In this document: positions 11,637 through 23,450 of the stretch, one piece after another
Position numbering within the stretch: position 1 is the stretch's first letter
How the letters are laid out: each line of letters begins with the position of its first letter
NCBI GenBank assembly: GCA_034670405.1
Contig: JAXDDX010000024.1
Coordinates: 1,447,501-1,511,500 of the forward strand
From: Hoplostethus atlanticus
Lineage: Eukaryota; Chordata; Actinopteri; Trachichthyiformes; Trachichthyidae
DNA length: 64,000 nt
Reading direction: 5' to 3'
The notes under the pieces: generated by a model
Database searches by the model: none
Told to the model about the DNA's origin: nothing
The model's input: only the letters and a program-made list of their open reading frames with translations
Program-made: the position numbers and the translations under genes

Positions 11637-14600
11637 ACACAGAAACACACACACACACACGCATGCATGCGTTCACCTGAGTCATATATGACGTCACCCA
11701 GCGACAGGTGCCTCGGTGGATACAGCAGGATCTGAAGCGGTAGAGCCGCGTGTACATGTGCGTGTGCATGTAGCTGTCATGTGTGCTTGTGCGCTCTTTG
11801 ACTTGTTTGCGGTGTTTACACACAACAGTGCAATCGTTGAAAGAGTGTGTCGCGCGTCTGGGGAACTGGGAAACGGCTCGCGCTAAGAGGACCTGGTGAT
11901 GTCACATAGTCATAACCAGGGAAAATGTTGGGCAATACCTGCGTCATCCTGCACCGGAACAACAGCAGGTCAACGCTGGGAGCCGGGTGGTCAACTTCTA
12001 AACAACATCTGTCGTACGGAGCCTGTAGTCCCCACACAGACAGAGGTGTATAGCTGCTGGTTAGTCAAGGGCCGGTGACTTATAATGTGTTAGTAGCTGG
12101 AAAGCACCGTACTGTCCAACAAAGCCAGATAATGTGATGACTGTTAGAGCTACTTCAGATGACCAAATCTTGTGGTATGTTTGTAGAGGGAAGTCACACA
12201 GCCCAAACTGTAGCTGGCTCTTTTTGCCAATGTGACACACACACACACACACACACACACAACCCTACACAAACACATCCACAGAGACAGACACATGCAC
12301 ACACACACACACACACACCTCGTCCTACTTAGACAATGAGACAATGATCAATTCTGTCCAGTCCAGTCAAAGTGAAACCAATCCCCATGTTAACTTTCCT
12401 TTTCTTTGGATCTCTTCTTGGAGGTCAGTGGTGAGTCATCCAAAAATGATGCTCTGTAGCTGGGGTAGGAAACGGGAGTGTTGGCGGAGAGTCCCGACTG
12501 GAGGAGCAGAACTTGGACAGGTGAGACGATCTAATGATACTGTCAACAGTGTCAATAAAAAGAGCGCTCTCATGCACATCTGTTGGAGCGGTGGAGTTTC
12601 CCCCCGCTGCCCAGGTAGCAGAGCACCTGCTTTATTACTTTAACAAACAGAGCATTCAAATATCAGATTAATCTCACTGCCGGTCAATAACATAAATATA
12701 TTGTTGCATCTGTTCCTCAGTTAAGGAAGCAATCACCATTACTCACCATTCTAATAATACATTTCAGAGGCTTGACCTTTTCCCTAGTTACTTTTGTATG
12801 ATGTTACAGTATGTTCATGGAAAGTAAATGTGACAAAAAATGACTAAATGGAACCACTGTGGGTTAATGCGCACACTGTTTCATATTAGTAATGTGATCC
12901 ATCAGATGACAGTTAAATCTCATTCAAAAAGGGAACTGTCACATCCATTATAGCCACAGGACAACAGTTGGCCATTCTGGTGAGTGATGTTTGTTGGAGA
13001 AGTAATGGTGATTCATACATAACAAGGGAAGGAATTTAAAGATTTTGGCTGATTGCCCAGCGTGTCAATTTGGCTGCCATCTGCCTTTTCCAGAAGCCCC
13101 CATTGAAATCCTGGCTAGCAAGGATAATTCTACACTGGACCAGACTGAGACTTATTAGCCAGAAGACGGAGGGCTGGTGAGATTTCCATACCCTTACGAA
13201 ACAGCTACCTTGGAACTGGTGACTCCAGGATGGACCGTCCACCTCGGCTGCTGCTGGCCTTGCAGTATTTGCGGACACTGCCACCATGTGGCCCCGGTCC
13301 AATCTGAGAGCTTCATCACAATCAGCAGTGACCAGAGGAGGGTGGTCCGTCCATAATCGGTTCACTGTTTAGCCTACAAAGCACTCACTAGATTGGATTG
13401 GATGAAATTTAAACAATCCTGTGGGGAAATTGGGGAAGACATCATTTAAGAATAAAACGAACATAAAGTATTTCATATCATACAACAAGTATTTACAACA
13501 TTTACAACATATTTAGGATAACATAATAAATAGGTAAATAAAGATACAGTGTCTTTGTTGGCAGATTTACAGGTTGAAAGCTGATGTGCAAATGTGCATC
13601 CCTAGTTATTCACTTGCATACACAAAGCACACACAATCATTTCATTTGAATGACTATAATTGCCTTATATGATGGAATAGAGAGAAAGACATTACACAGC
13701 ATATCATGGTAATCCCTTTTGATACAGCCAAGATGGCTCTAAAGAATTTCATTAATCTCATGGAAATGAATGTTGTTTTATGTATGGACAGTGCTTAGGA
13801 CCAAGAAATAATGGTGAGCCAAATTGTGCATTTGCCATGGAAATGAATCAGCTTTTTGAGTACCATGCATCAAGCCAATCCTCATTTTGAAAACATTGAT
13901 TGGCAGCCATTTTCAGTCTACCTGCTGAATGACCATTCAAGTATGTTAGATGTTAGATATGTCTTTTCCATCCATTCCAGTTCTGTGATGGGTGCTAAGA
14001 TATCAGGTATAATCGATATGTCATGGGATATGCCATGTAGCACATGTGGGAGCAGAAGCCAGCCTGACAATATTAAACCACGACAGAATGTGCTGCTAAA
14101 TATTTCCCTCCGTACATTTTTTAAACTATGACTCAGCGTTGAGATCTGCTCCCGCTGATTCAACCTCATATTCCAATAGCATGTGATTTCTAAAGGAACG
14201 GCAATAACAGGCAATAACATGTTAGAAAATAAGGTATTTACCATGGGGATTTCCAATGGCTTGATAGGGGACAACTGTATGGTCATCACTGTCAAAGCCA
14301 CAGCCAAATGCCCTCGTGCCTCTTCACCTTAACATGGGATAAATGAATTGCATTTGGGCTTTCGGTGCCTGCCACAGTCTGTGTTAAATGTAGCTACAGT
14401 GTGTTGAATGTTTTTCTGTCTGGGAACATCTCTGTTGTGTACTGCAGGATTTTGGAATTAAAAAGTTAGAATTGAATTGATGTTCCTAACAAGAAGCTAC
14501 AGCGATCAATGTATTGATGCCTTGATTGTGTCTGTATGCCGAGGAAAGTCAGACACTGTCGAAGGAGTTGTTTGGGAGAGAAAAATCATTGCCTGAAAAT

Positions 14601-15759
14601 CATCAGCATTTTTTTAATATATAGATGATCTAAATGGCTATAATTGTGTCAATCAAGGACTTAAGATACCTATGATCATTTCAAAAGGACCATATATTTT
14701 TTTTTGCCATCAGTCACGTCATGTTTTTGTTAAAGTTGGATATCTCATTTTGGAATAAATCTCTTCAAATGGTTCAAAAGTATAATCACCGATCTGCAGC
14801 AAGTGAGCAGAACATCATTAAAAGCATTTTACCAGCCTAATTATGAAAACCAATACTGACCTGTGTGGTACTGGCAAACTGCAGTCGATCGATATGGGAC
14901 CTTTACATCTTTATATGCCCTCTACTAATCCAGTGACTCACTGAGTTGTGGAAGGTTGGTCATTGGCCTGTGTTTGTGTGTGTGTGTGTGTGTGGGTGTG
15001 GGTGTGTGGGTGGGTGGGTGGATGAGCTGATTGAAGCACTCCTACATACATCAATTATAAATCTCTTCTGTGAGTGTGAGGAAAAATCAACCAAAACCCA
15101 AAAAGTTAACCCCATGCTTCCTATGACTCACGGCTCCAAAAACATCACTCACCCAAGAAGAATCCAGGGGACTTCTACCACATGGAGCCCTTGTTGTTCC
15201 CTGGCAGTGGCAAATGGATGGTTTTTGAAAATGTTAAGGGTGAAGTGGGCGCTGAAAGTAGTGCGCACAGCTTCCTCCGCAGCCGTGTGCGCACTTTGCG
15301 TCAAAGTCAGTGACGTGCAATCCACCCAATCCACTTGGTGTGGAGTGGATGTCGCAGTGCCCGCAAACCATGGCCGTTAGTTGGGTATGGCAAGGTGTGG
15401 CACTTGGCAAAGCCTAAGCCAGCCCAAATATCATCTTGTTGTTTTTATGATTATAATGCTGAGTAAACATCCAGTATAACTGATAATCTATTTGACCATT
15501 AAAAAAATCACACGAAGGAGCGCACGGGACCATTTCGGGACCTTCATCTCTTAATTTATGACACCGACCAAATGATAAAATGTCAGTCATCAGTTATTGC
15601 TCCACTTGTCCCCAGATATTATCAAATATAAGGGGGTTTTAAAGTTTTGGTGTCAGGGACTGTATCATAGGCTTAAGTGAATTGACGCCCCTGATCCAAA
15701 TATCTCCATTCATCCCCGTTCCTCATCACACTAAACGGCTGGACGAGACAGACATTATT

Positions 15760-16030
15760 ATTTTGGATCAACGTTGTGAAGCTCTTGACACGTGCTGTCC
15801 AGTTGCCTAAAGTTGCTCTCTTTCTCCTCGCCTTGCCGTACCTACGCGAGGTCGTTTCAAGTTAAACGTTTGCAGTAGTTTATTCATTCCAACAATAAAC
15901 TCTGCGTAGCGCACGCGACCGACCGCAACGGCGATGAGTCCCGGTTGAGTCACCGAGCCGCACAGACCTGCCTATTTCTGTGCCGTATATAAGGAAGAGC
16001 AGCGCAGTGAGCACTAGGAACAACCTGGAG
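15760..16030 (+). promoter_or_regulatory. CpG-rich block with TATA box, possible promoter
   Basis: CpG dinucleotides are frequent from about 15,770 to 15,965, unlike the surrounding AT-rich DNA. They are followed by GTATATAAGG at about 15,986-15,995, with an AP-1-like TGAGTCA at about 15,945. It points rightward toward dipk2b, whose first coding exon is 1.9 kb downstream, so a promoter with a noncoding 5' exon is possible. No transcript evidence is available and a different, unannotated transcript is equally possible. Confidence 0.3.
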
Positions 16031-17121
16031 CTGATGATACAGGATACTCATCCTCATCCTGGTCTTTATGGTTTGCTTAGAAATCAATAGCCTACAGAAC
16101 AAAATAACAAAAGCAATATAGAGCTTCAATGTTCCATCCCCAATGAAATAATATAATATATATAATAATATATAATAGCCTATTCCTTTAGGGACTTTAT
16201 ACTGACCTTAAAATACTTTGTAGTATTTTATCTCTTGAATATTCTTTAATATGTTTATTCTTATCGGTTATAGTTTTGCTGTGGTATTTATATACTATTC
16301 TTATCAAATTTATGATAGGATTTCTAAACAGTATTTCTCATCAAATGAACTCAACAACTGAATTATTTAATTTTAATGGCTTACTTTCCTCATCTTTTTA
16401 AGTCATGACATGGTATGAGCTTGATGAATTGACACAATTAAAGTAACCAAGTTTATGATCATATTCAAATTTACTCAGTGCAAACTAGTAGCCAGATTTA
16501 TGAAAATATTCACAGAAACAATGCATGTTAATGCAAACTGAAGCGCATGGAACAGGCTACATGCATGCAGGACTTTGCCCACAGGAAGGTAGAAGGTTGT
16601 AGTTGTAGCTGAGTTGCACTGCACCTTTTTTTAAAAAGTGCAGTTCATACAAATTAATTATAATTATCCAAACAACAACAAATAAAACACTACTCTCAAA
16701 ATGGGAATGTTTCAGACTGTTGGGTGTTACTGTCTCCGGAAACATTCAGAAACCATCTGAACCCGTCTGTCGTTGCCTTGTCAGGCAGTAGATATTTGGC
16801 TTTCTCCATCAACGGTAGTCTGCACTCCTTTCAGACACATTCCTCTCAAACCCAGCACTTCCACAAATGACTATGATTTCCTCTTGGCTGGTGAAAGCAC
16901 TTGACCCACACAGTCCAAGAAATATAATTTTGCCCTCCTGTACATCCATTTCCTGTCCTAAAATACTTGCATATGTTTTCTGTGTCAACTTAAGTGTGAG
17001 TCACTTGGTTTAAGAGCAAAAACAAATAGGAGCGGAACAAACGCAAGCTGACTCACAAGAGTGACTAAGATATTTGGAATACACCTTCAGGATTGTGGAA
17101 GGGCTTTGATCCTTTTTATTA

Positions 17122-17159
<38 letters not shown>

Positions 17160-17512
17160 ATGTGTGTCAAAAACATAAGATTCACTGTTAGCATCCATCT
17201 CTTTCATAGCTAGAGTGACATCTACTGGCTCTAGGTTACATTGGCTGTTGTTTCTTTCATGAACAGAATTTTATCAGGCTTCCTCTGGTTTCATCACACC
17301 CCAGCTGTCTGTAATTGTGTATGAGGAACAGATGGAGTTATATTATCACGCATCAAATATGTGTTACAGCGCATAAGGGGGGACTCATATGGCATATAGC
17401 TCGAACATGAACATATGTCATAAATGGGTCACTAGACGTGGCCTCTCATGGTTATGAACGTTGTCAAAGGTAATGAATGATATGCATGGCAGGCTAACCC
17501 TGCACCACCTAA

Positions 17513-17558
<46 letters not shown>

Positions 17559-17914
17559 TGTGTGTGGGGGGCTCTTCTATATAAAATAAGGATTGCTGTT
17601 GGCCACCAAACCACTTTGAGGACATCTCTCCAGAGTGCAGCACTGTAGCTTCTGGGGCAGGTTTTTCCAGGCCGGCTATGTAGGATGTTGATGGTTGCAT
17701 GTGGTCAGCTCAGGTCTGAAGGTTGAGGAAGTGTATCCAGGGTGACTGAGTTATCTGCATCCTCTGTGTGTTTCCTGCTGAGGTGAGTCGGTGAAGGACC
17801 GAACAAGTCACAGAGAGTACTCTGTAATCATAGCAAGTAGAAGGCTGACGACCCAAACGGAGACAGACCTGTGTGTGATGTGACAGTGAGGATATGTGAA
17901 ATGTCAGAGCCACC
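16031..17914. other. Upstream flank of dipk2b
   Basis: No coding feature was identified. The span contains GT microsatellites at about 17,126-17,156 and 17,515-17,568. The 5' UTR of dipk2b must lie in or upstream of this span. Confidence 0.5.
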
Positions 17915-18138
17915 ATGAACTTGATCAATCCTGGGCGGTGGACAGCAAGTAGCGGTAGGTGTGCCGGGGTGTTGGTGTGTGTTGTGTTACTGTGTTGGGC
18001 TCAAGTAGCTCTGGAGGGTTCGAGTCCTTCAGCCCAGCAGAAAACCCTCAGCCTCAGACGAGCCTACCTGGGTCTGGACAAGTGTAACGCCTGTGTGGGC
18101 ACCTCCATATGCAAGAAGCTCTTCAGGGACCATATCAG
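17915..18138 (+). CDS. dipk2b: dipk2b coding exon 1
   Basis: Carries the start codon, the hydrophobic N-terminal segment and the cysteine-containing family signature. It ends ATCAG before the donor GTGAGT, leaving two bases of a codon that are completed by the G opening exon 2. Confidence 0.95.
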
Positions 18139-21100
18139 GTGAGTCCAACTGCATCTTACTTTATAGGTGATGAAGACAAAGTGATGCATGACTGCAAAGA
18201 AAACTTGTTCCACCTCAAGCACAATTAAGTCATTATAGGTAAGAAACATTATCCAGGCGAACATTACCCACTATGTACTTAGATAAGGAAAGACTCCATC
18301 CTCAACATCTGTATGAGCCCATGCCTCAATTTCCAGCTTTGGCATTCTCTGAAATGTCATCTCTCTCTGCTTTCTCCCTTTTGAAACAAAGTGAGGGGGA
18401 AAACATAGACTGCCAGTTCTGTTTTTCAAGCAAAGAAGAAAGGACTCATGAATAAATGAAGTGTGGTTCATTGATGTGGTTGTCAGTCCAGCAGAGCAGC
18501 CCAGCCACCTGTAGTTGCCATAATGAAATAACTGTCAAGCACAATGCCTACTAGCCTGATACAGAACACTGATGAATGAGCCCACGTTCATGACTCACTT
18601 ACACGAGCACAATGAATGTCCATCACACATTTGTTGGAAGTTTTGAGAAAAGATTCAGGTATGAGATGTTGTTATTTCATCTCTGACTATTCTTGGTGAT
18701 TTCAACATGTGTGTTGGTCAAATAACACTTTGGGTCAGGAGTTTTCAAACTTTTGACCTTACACAATCTGTAACTAGACCAACACATAAACCTGGTCATA
18801 CACTTGACCTGCTAATGACCTTTGGCCTTACTTTAAACAGTTTTTAAGCAAAGGATTTATTTGTCTCTGACCATCTTTCCATTATTTTGAATAATCCCTG
18901 TTTTTCTCCTTCTACGATTTCATCTACCTCCATGTGATGAACTCCACCACTGCTAGTAAATTCAAAATAGTTTTTAGTTGTCTGAGACCACATTCAATTA
19001 CAGACTGTTTACCCCAAAATATATTTGAAAATGTAACACCATTTGCTTAGCTGCTGGAGACGATGTTGCTCCTCTTAGATCTGACAGAAAACAGTCTCAA
19101 AATCTGTCCATGGTTCACTGAACCAGAGTGCAGGAAAACTGAACATAAATGGAAGAGTAGCAAACTTGATGTTTTTCATTTATGTAGGAAATCATTCCTG
19201 ACAGAATTTAATATTGCACTTAAGGCTGCTGGGGAAAACATTTTTCTAATCTTGTTGCTGAGAGCAGCAATAACTATTTAACTTAGGTTCTTTTGAGCAA
19301 ATGCCAGCCCCAATTCCTCTGGAGATTATACCTCATATGAAATGCTAATCTCATTCCTTAGATGTCTTTGCTGACCAAACTATTAAAGGAGGTCATTATA
19401 ACTATTTGCTTTTTTATTCTTGCTATCATAAGCAGCTCCTTGATCAGCTCATTAATCATCTAAGAGACAACAAAGCAATCACAGGCACTGCTCTTTATTG
19501 GTCATATCTCCCTGACAGGCAGTTGTCTGTTGCGTTGGGTAGTTCTATATCTTCCTCTGCCAAACTGAGCTGTGAGGTACTTCAAGGTTCCATCCTGGGA
19601 CGTATTCTGTTGTCTAACGACATGTTTTCTTGGTCATTTAATTCGTAGACATAACATTTCCTTTCATTGCTATGCTGACGATACACAGTTGTACTTGCTG
19701 ATAAATCCTAATGATACTTAAAGACTATCTAGCAGACATTGATTGTTGGATGTCTCAAAGGTTTCTGCAACTTAACAATGACAAATCTGAAGTTGTTACT
19801 TTTGGCCCTTCAAATGTATCTTTTAGAATTCAAGATAATCAATTAACGTCAAACCAGCTGCTACAAATCTGGGTATCATTTTTGATTCTGCTCTTGTTGA
19901 GTTGAGGAGCAAATCCAAATATTTGTTCAGTCTTGCCTCTATCAATTGAGAAATATCACTAAAACTAAATCATTTTGTCCACTACTGACCTGGAGAAAGT
20001 CATCCGTGCATTCATCTCATCTTGCACTGACTATTGCACTGTATTCTTGCCTCAACTTTGCCTCGTCTCCAACTTGTTCAGAATGCTGCAGGAAATAAAG
20101 GAAGAGATCATATTAGTCCCATTTTAGCCACCTTACACTGGGTTACTTTTAGGACTGACTTTAAGATGTTATTGATTACTTTTAAAACAATAAATGGCCT
20201 GGCTCCAGCTCATATTTCAGGACTGTTGTCTCCTTAAGTGCAGAAGTGTACTTTTAGATTGCCAGACAAAACGTGATCGAGCTTTTGCAATCTAATGTTT
20301 GAAATAATTTGCCTGAAGAAATATGTTCATCTAACTCTGTATCATCTTTTAAGAGCCAAAAGAAAACTTACTTTGATAGACATGCATTCTTGTTTCGTTT
20401 TGTTCGTTTTCAAATTAAGCGGACGTCATTTATCCATTTGTTTGTTCTGCTACATCTTGTAACTTTCCCAATGTATGTCTTATATGTGTATATATGTGTT
20501 TTTTCTGTTCTATTCTTAATTGTGAAGCACTTTTGAAGAAAAGTGCTATAGAAATAGTTTAATATTGTTGTTATTGTTATTACAATTCAGGACAAAGCTT
20601 AGTGTTGTAATCTTAGTATTCATGTACCCACTGACAAGGTGGTCACGTTAACATCTCATACCACACAGTAGCGCCAACAGTCATCTCTGCCAAAGATAAT
20701 ATTTCCATTTCCCCTTCCATCCCACAGCCAGAAAAATACTGCAGTGACCCTTTGAAGGCTCATTCCAATCAGCCAAACAGAGATTATGACAGCACCACAG
20801 TGTTAAAGCACCTCTGATTGCAATCGGCCTAAAGAAAAATAACCCTTACCACTACCAAAGCAAAGTCCCTCATTTCACTCTCCTAGGTTTGACTGGTGGA
20901 TATCCCCAGGACAAGCCGTCCCACTGGAAGAAAGGCAGAGCTTCCTGGGGAATCTGACAGATGATTTTCAGAGTTGGCGTCCGATATTGCTGTCCTTTCT
21001 CTCTTCTCCCCATCAACACAACTTGTCTGACCACTTCATCTGTCGCTCCACGGGCCGGCAGGGACCCTGTAGTATAGAGGCTGTCCTCAGGGCTACTTCC

Positions 21101-23411
21101 CGCTTCCAGAGGTGGAAACACTCTCACCTGTTACTGCCTCATATGGTTCAGGTATGGAGGGTACATTACCTTTCATTCATTCACAGGGCTAACACAGACA
21201 ATCAATCACATTCATACCTATGGGCAATTTAAAACATATGAATTAAGGGAAAGAACATAAAACATATTCATAAGTTTAATAGTTGTAATCCGCAAGATCC
21301 ATGTTTTGCTTTTTATTTTGGTGACATCTTTGGTGCAAAGCATCACTTGTCAGTGTGGCCAGTACTGTGACGTCTTTTTCCTTGGAGTTTCTGTTGATGA
21401 AGTTTCAGTTTGTTCAGCCATGGTGGCTATCGCTGCTCATGCTAACTACCCAGTTGTTCTTCTATTTATTCCAAACAAAGTATAAATTGAATCTCTAGCC
21501 AAATGGACATTTACTTATGTGAAATTGTTGTGGATTATTACTTTAAATATATTATATTTAATGTAATAAATAACAGATAACGAAGTGACAATAAAATAAA
21601 GTTCAACAAATAGAATGAGAGAATAAGAATAAATCAATGTTAGCTCAACAATGACTATGATCTGTGTTACTGGTGTTATTTAGTTGTGTTCCCTGCGTCT
21701 CCTCAGGGCCTGGCTCCTCCCTTGCTGCGCTGCCCCTCCCAGAGGCTGCTGGACCGGGTGGTGCGTCGCTACGCCGAGGTGGCAGATGTTGGTAGCCTCC
21801 AAATGAAACACTTCACTGAGAAAGACAAACTCCGCCTCCTTTACACCCTCGCTGTCAATCAACACCCATTGGTACTACAGGTAGCCTGAGGCGGTCAAGG
21901 AGCTGCAGTACTGGATGCTCTTCATATTCACCATCACAAACAGAATTATCCTCTCCAACTCATCTCATCCCTTCTCCTCTCCCCCCACTTTCACCTTTAT
22001 CTTACCCAGATGTTCCCAAGCACCGAGGGCTGGCCTTTCCCCCGCTACCATGGCGCATGTGGTAGGCTGATGGTGTGGACGAGCTCCAGGCCGCTCTCAG
22101 GTCTTTATGGGGCCTCCATGGAGCGGAGGGCAGACGCAGCCTACCAGCTGATCCAGCTGAGCCAGGGCCTGGCCTCCAACAGCCTGGGCTTCAGGCTCTA
22201 CTACACCCAGCTGGATGAAGACATGTTTGGTGTGTTGGAGGATGGCAGGCTGTTCATCAGCAATGCCAGCACCATAGGAGTCATAGATCTGGTGCAAGGT
22301 GAGAGGAGGGGCTGCAAGCGGAATAACATTAGTAGTGTCAGTCCCACTGCATCACAAATTTGTTTGCAAAGAGGTGCTCAACTGAAAAGCCACGGAAAGA
22401 GTGATGTGTAAAAGGCACAAAAACAGACTATAGCCGGTACTGTCAAGAAATGAATAAGCTCTTTCTTTATGCTGCAGTAACAATGAACATGTTTCAGGTT
22501 CAGCCGTTGTCCGATTATCCAAAACAAGCTGTCACATAAATGAAGCTCTTTCTAGTTTTTGCATCAGAGCATGGCAATGATTGTTGGTACCCTTTGTTAC
22601 ACTGAATCAAGCGTGTGAGAAGAGGTGGCAAATACACCATCAAACAAAAAATATACCAACAATTGTATCAGATCAAGATCCCAATCTAAATCCCATTATC
22701 CAAGAAGTCTGTTACATTTTTTTTCTAGACATTCACCACCACGGAGGAAGTAGACGCTCAATCAGTTCCTCTTTTAGAAACCGTCGATTGTCAAAGTTCC
22801 TCTTTTCCTCTCCAGTAAGTCATGGCATCATTAGGTCTGTTTTTAGCATGATAGTAAATCTGCTGCAGCGGAACCAATTCTTTAAAAACTGTGCATGCTG
22901 CCACAGACCGTTTAATTACCACAGATGATAACCTACGGAGAGGCAACGTTGAGAAAGCAAAAGGAGACCAACAGATCAAATAAAAACAACTTTGATATAG
23001 AAAATTGATACAAACATGAGAAAAGCTTTTGATTTTTTTCCCCAGCTACTTTGATCAGTTTCATTATTTATTCCCGGGGTTGTTTTTTTTTATTTCCGTG
23101 CTGATAGACTGCATCACAGACTAAAACGGTAACCCACCGGAGTGGGTCGGCTGGATGCACCATGGGAACATTTAATGAGGTATTATATCTTTGTTATGGT
23201 GCAGGGATCTCACTGTGACATGTCTACAGTGGATTCTATGGAGTGAAAATTCGGGGGAACAGTTTGCAGGGTTAATAGGCACCCCTGAAAGCCGTGCACT
23301 AAACCAGCACACACCGAATGAGATGTCAGCTGCGTTGTAGAAATGACCACCTACCCCCAGGGAAAAGACAACAAATCTGACTTTGTTGTTCTTTGTATCA
23401 CATGGTGGCTG

Positions 23412-23450
<39 letters not shown>

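Larger units (their letters stand above)
8408..15700. other. Intergenic, microsatellite-rich, no gene seen
   Basis: This 7-kb span contains many GT/CA tracts (about 9465-9498, 9640-9685, 9911-9961, 10487-10544, 11604-11660, 12235-12318, 14970-15020), a TA run near 8980-8998, a C tract near 10771-10784 and a second TGACGTCA at 11689-11696. Open frames here are short, overlap the repeats and match no family I know. Confidence 0.5.

Noticed and set aside
13856-14307. Opposed frames of 91 and 129 codons
   Set aside because: AT-rich overlapping frames on both strands without motifs, consistent with chance.
14946-15380. 144-codon plus-strand frame
   Set aside because: It begins in a GT repeat and has no recognisable domain or conserved-looking block.
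1-17914. miR-221/miR-222 cluster, which lies upstream of DIPK2B in human
   Set aside because: I looked by eye for AGCTACAT followed by the mature sequences. AGCTACA near 14,392 continues differently, so the cluster is absent from this window or lies further left.
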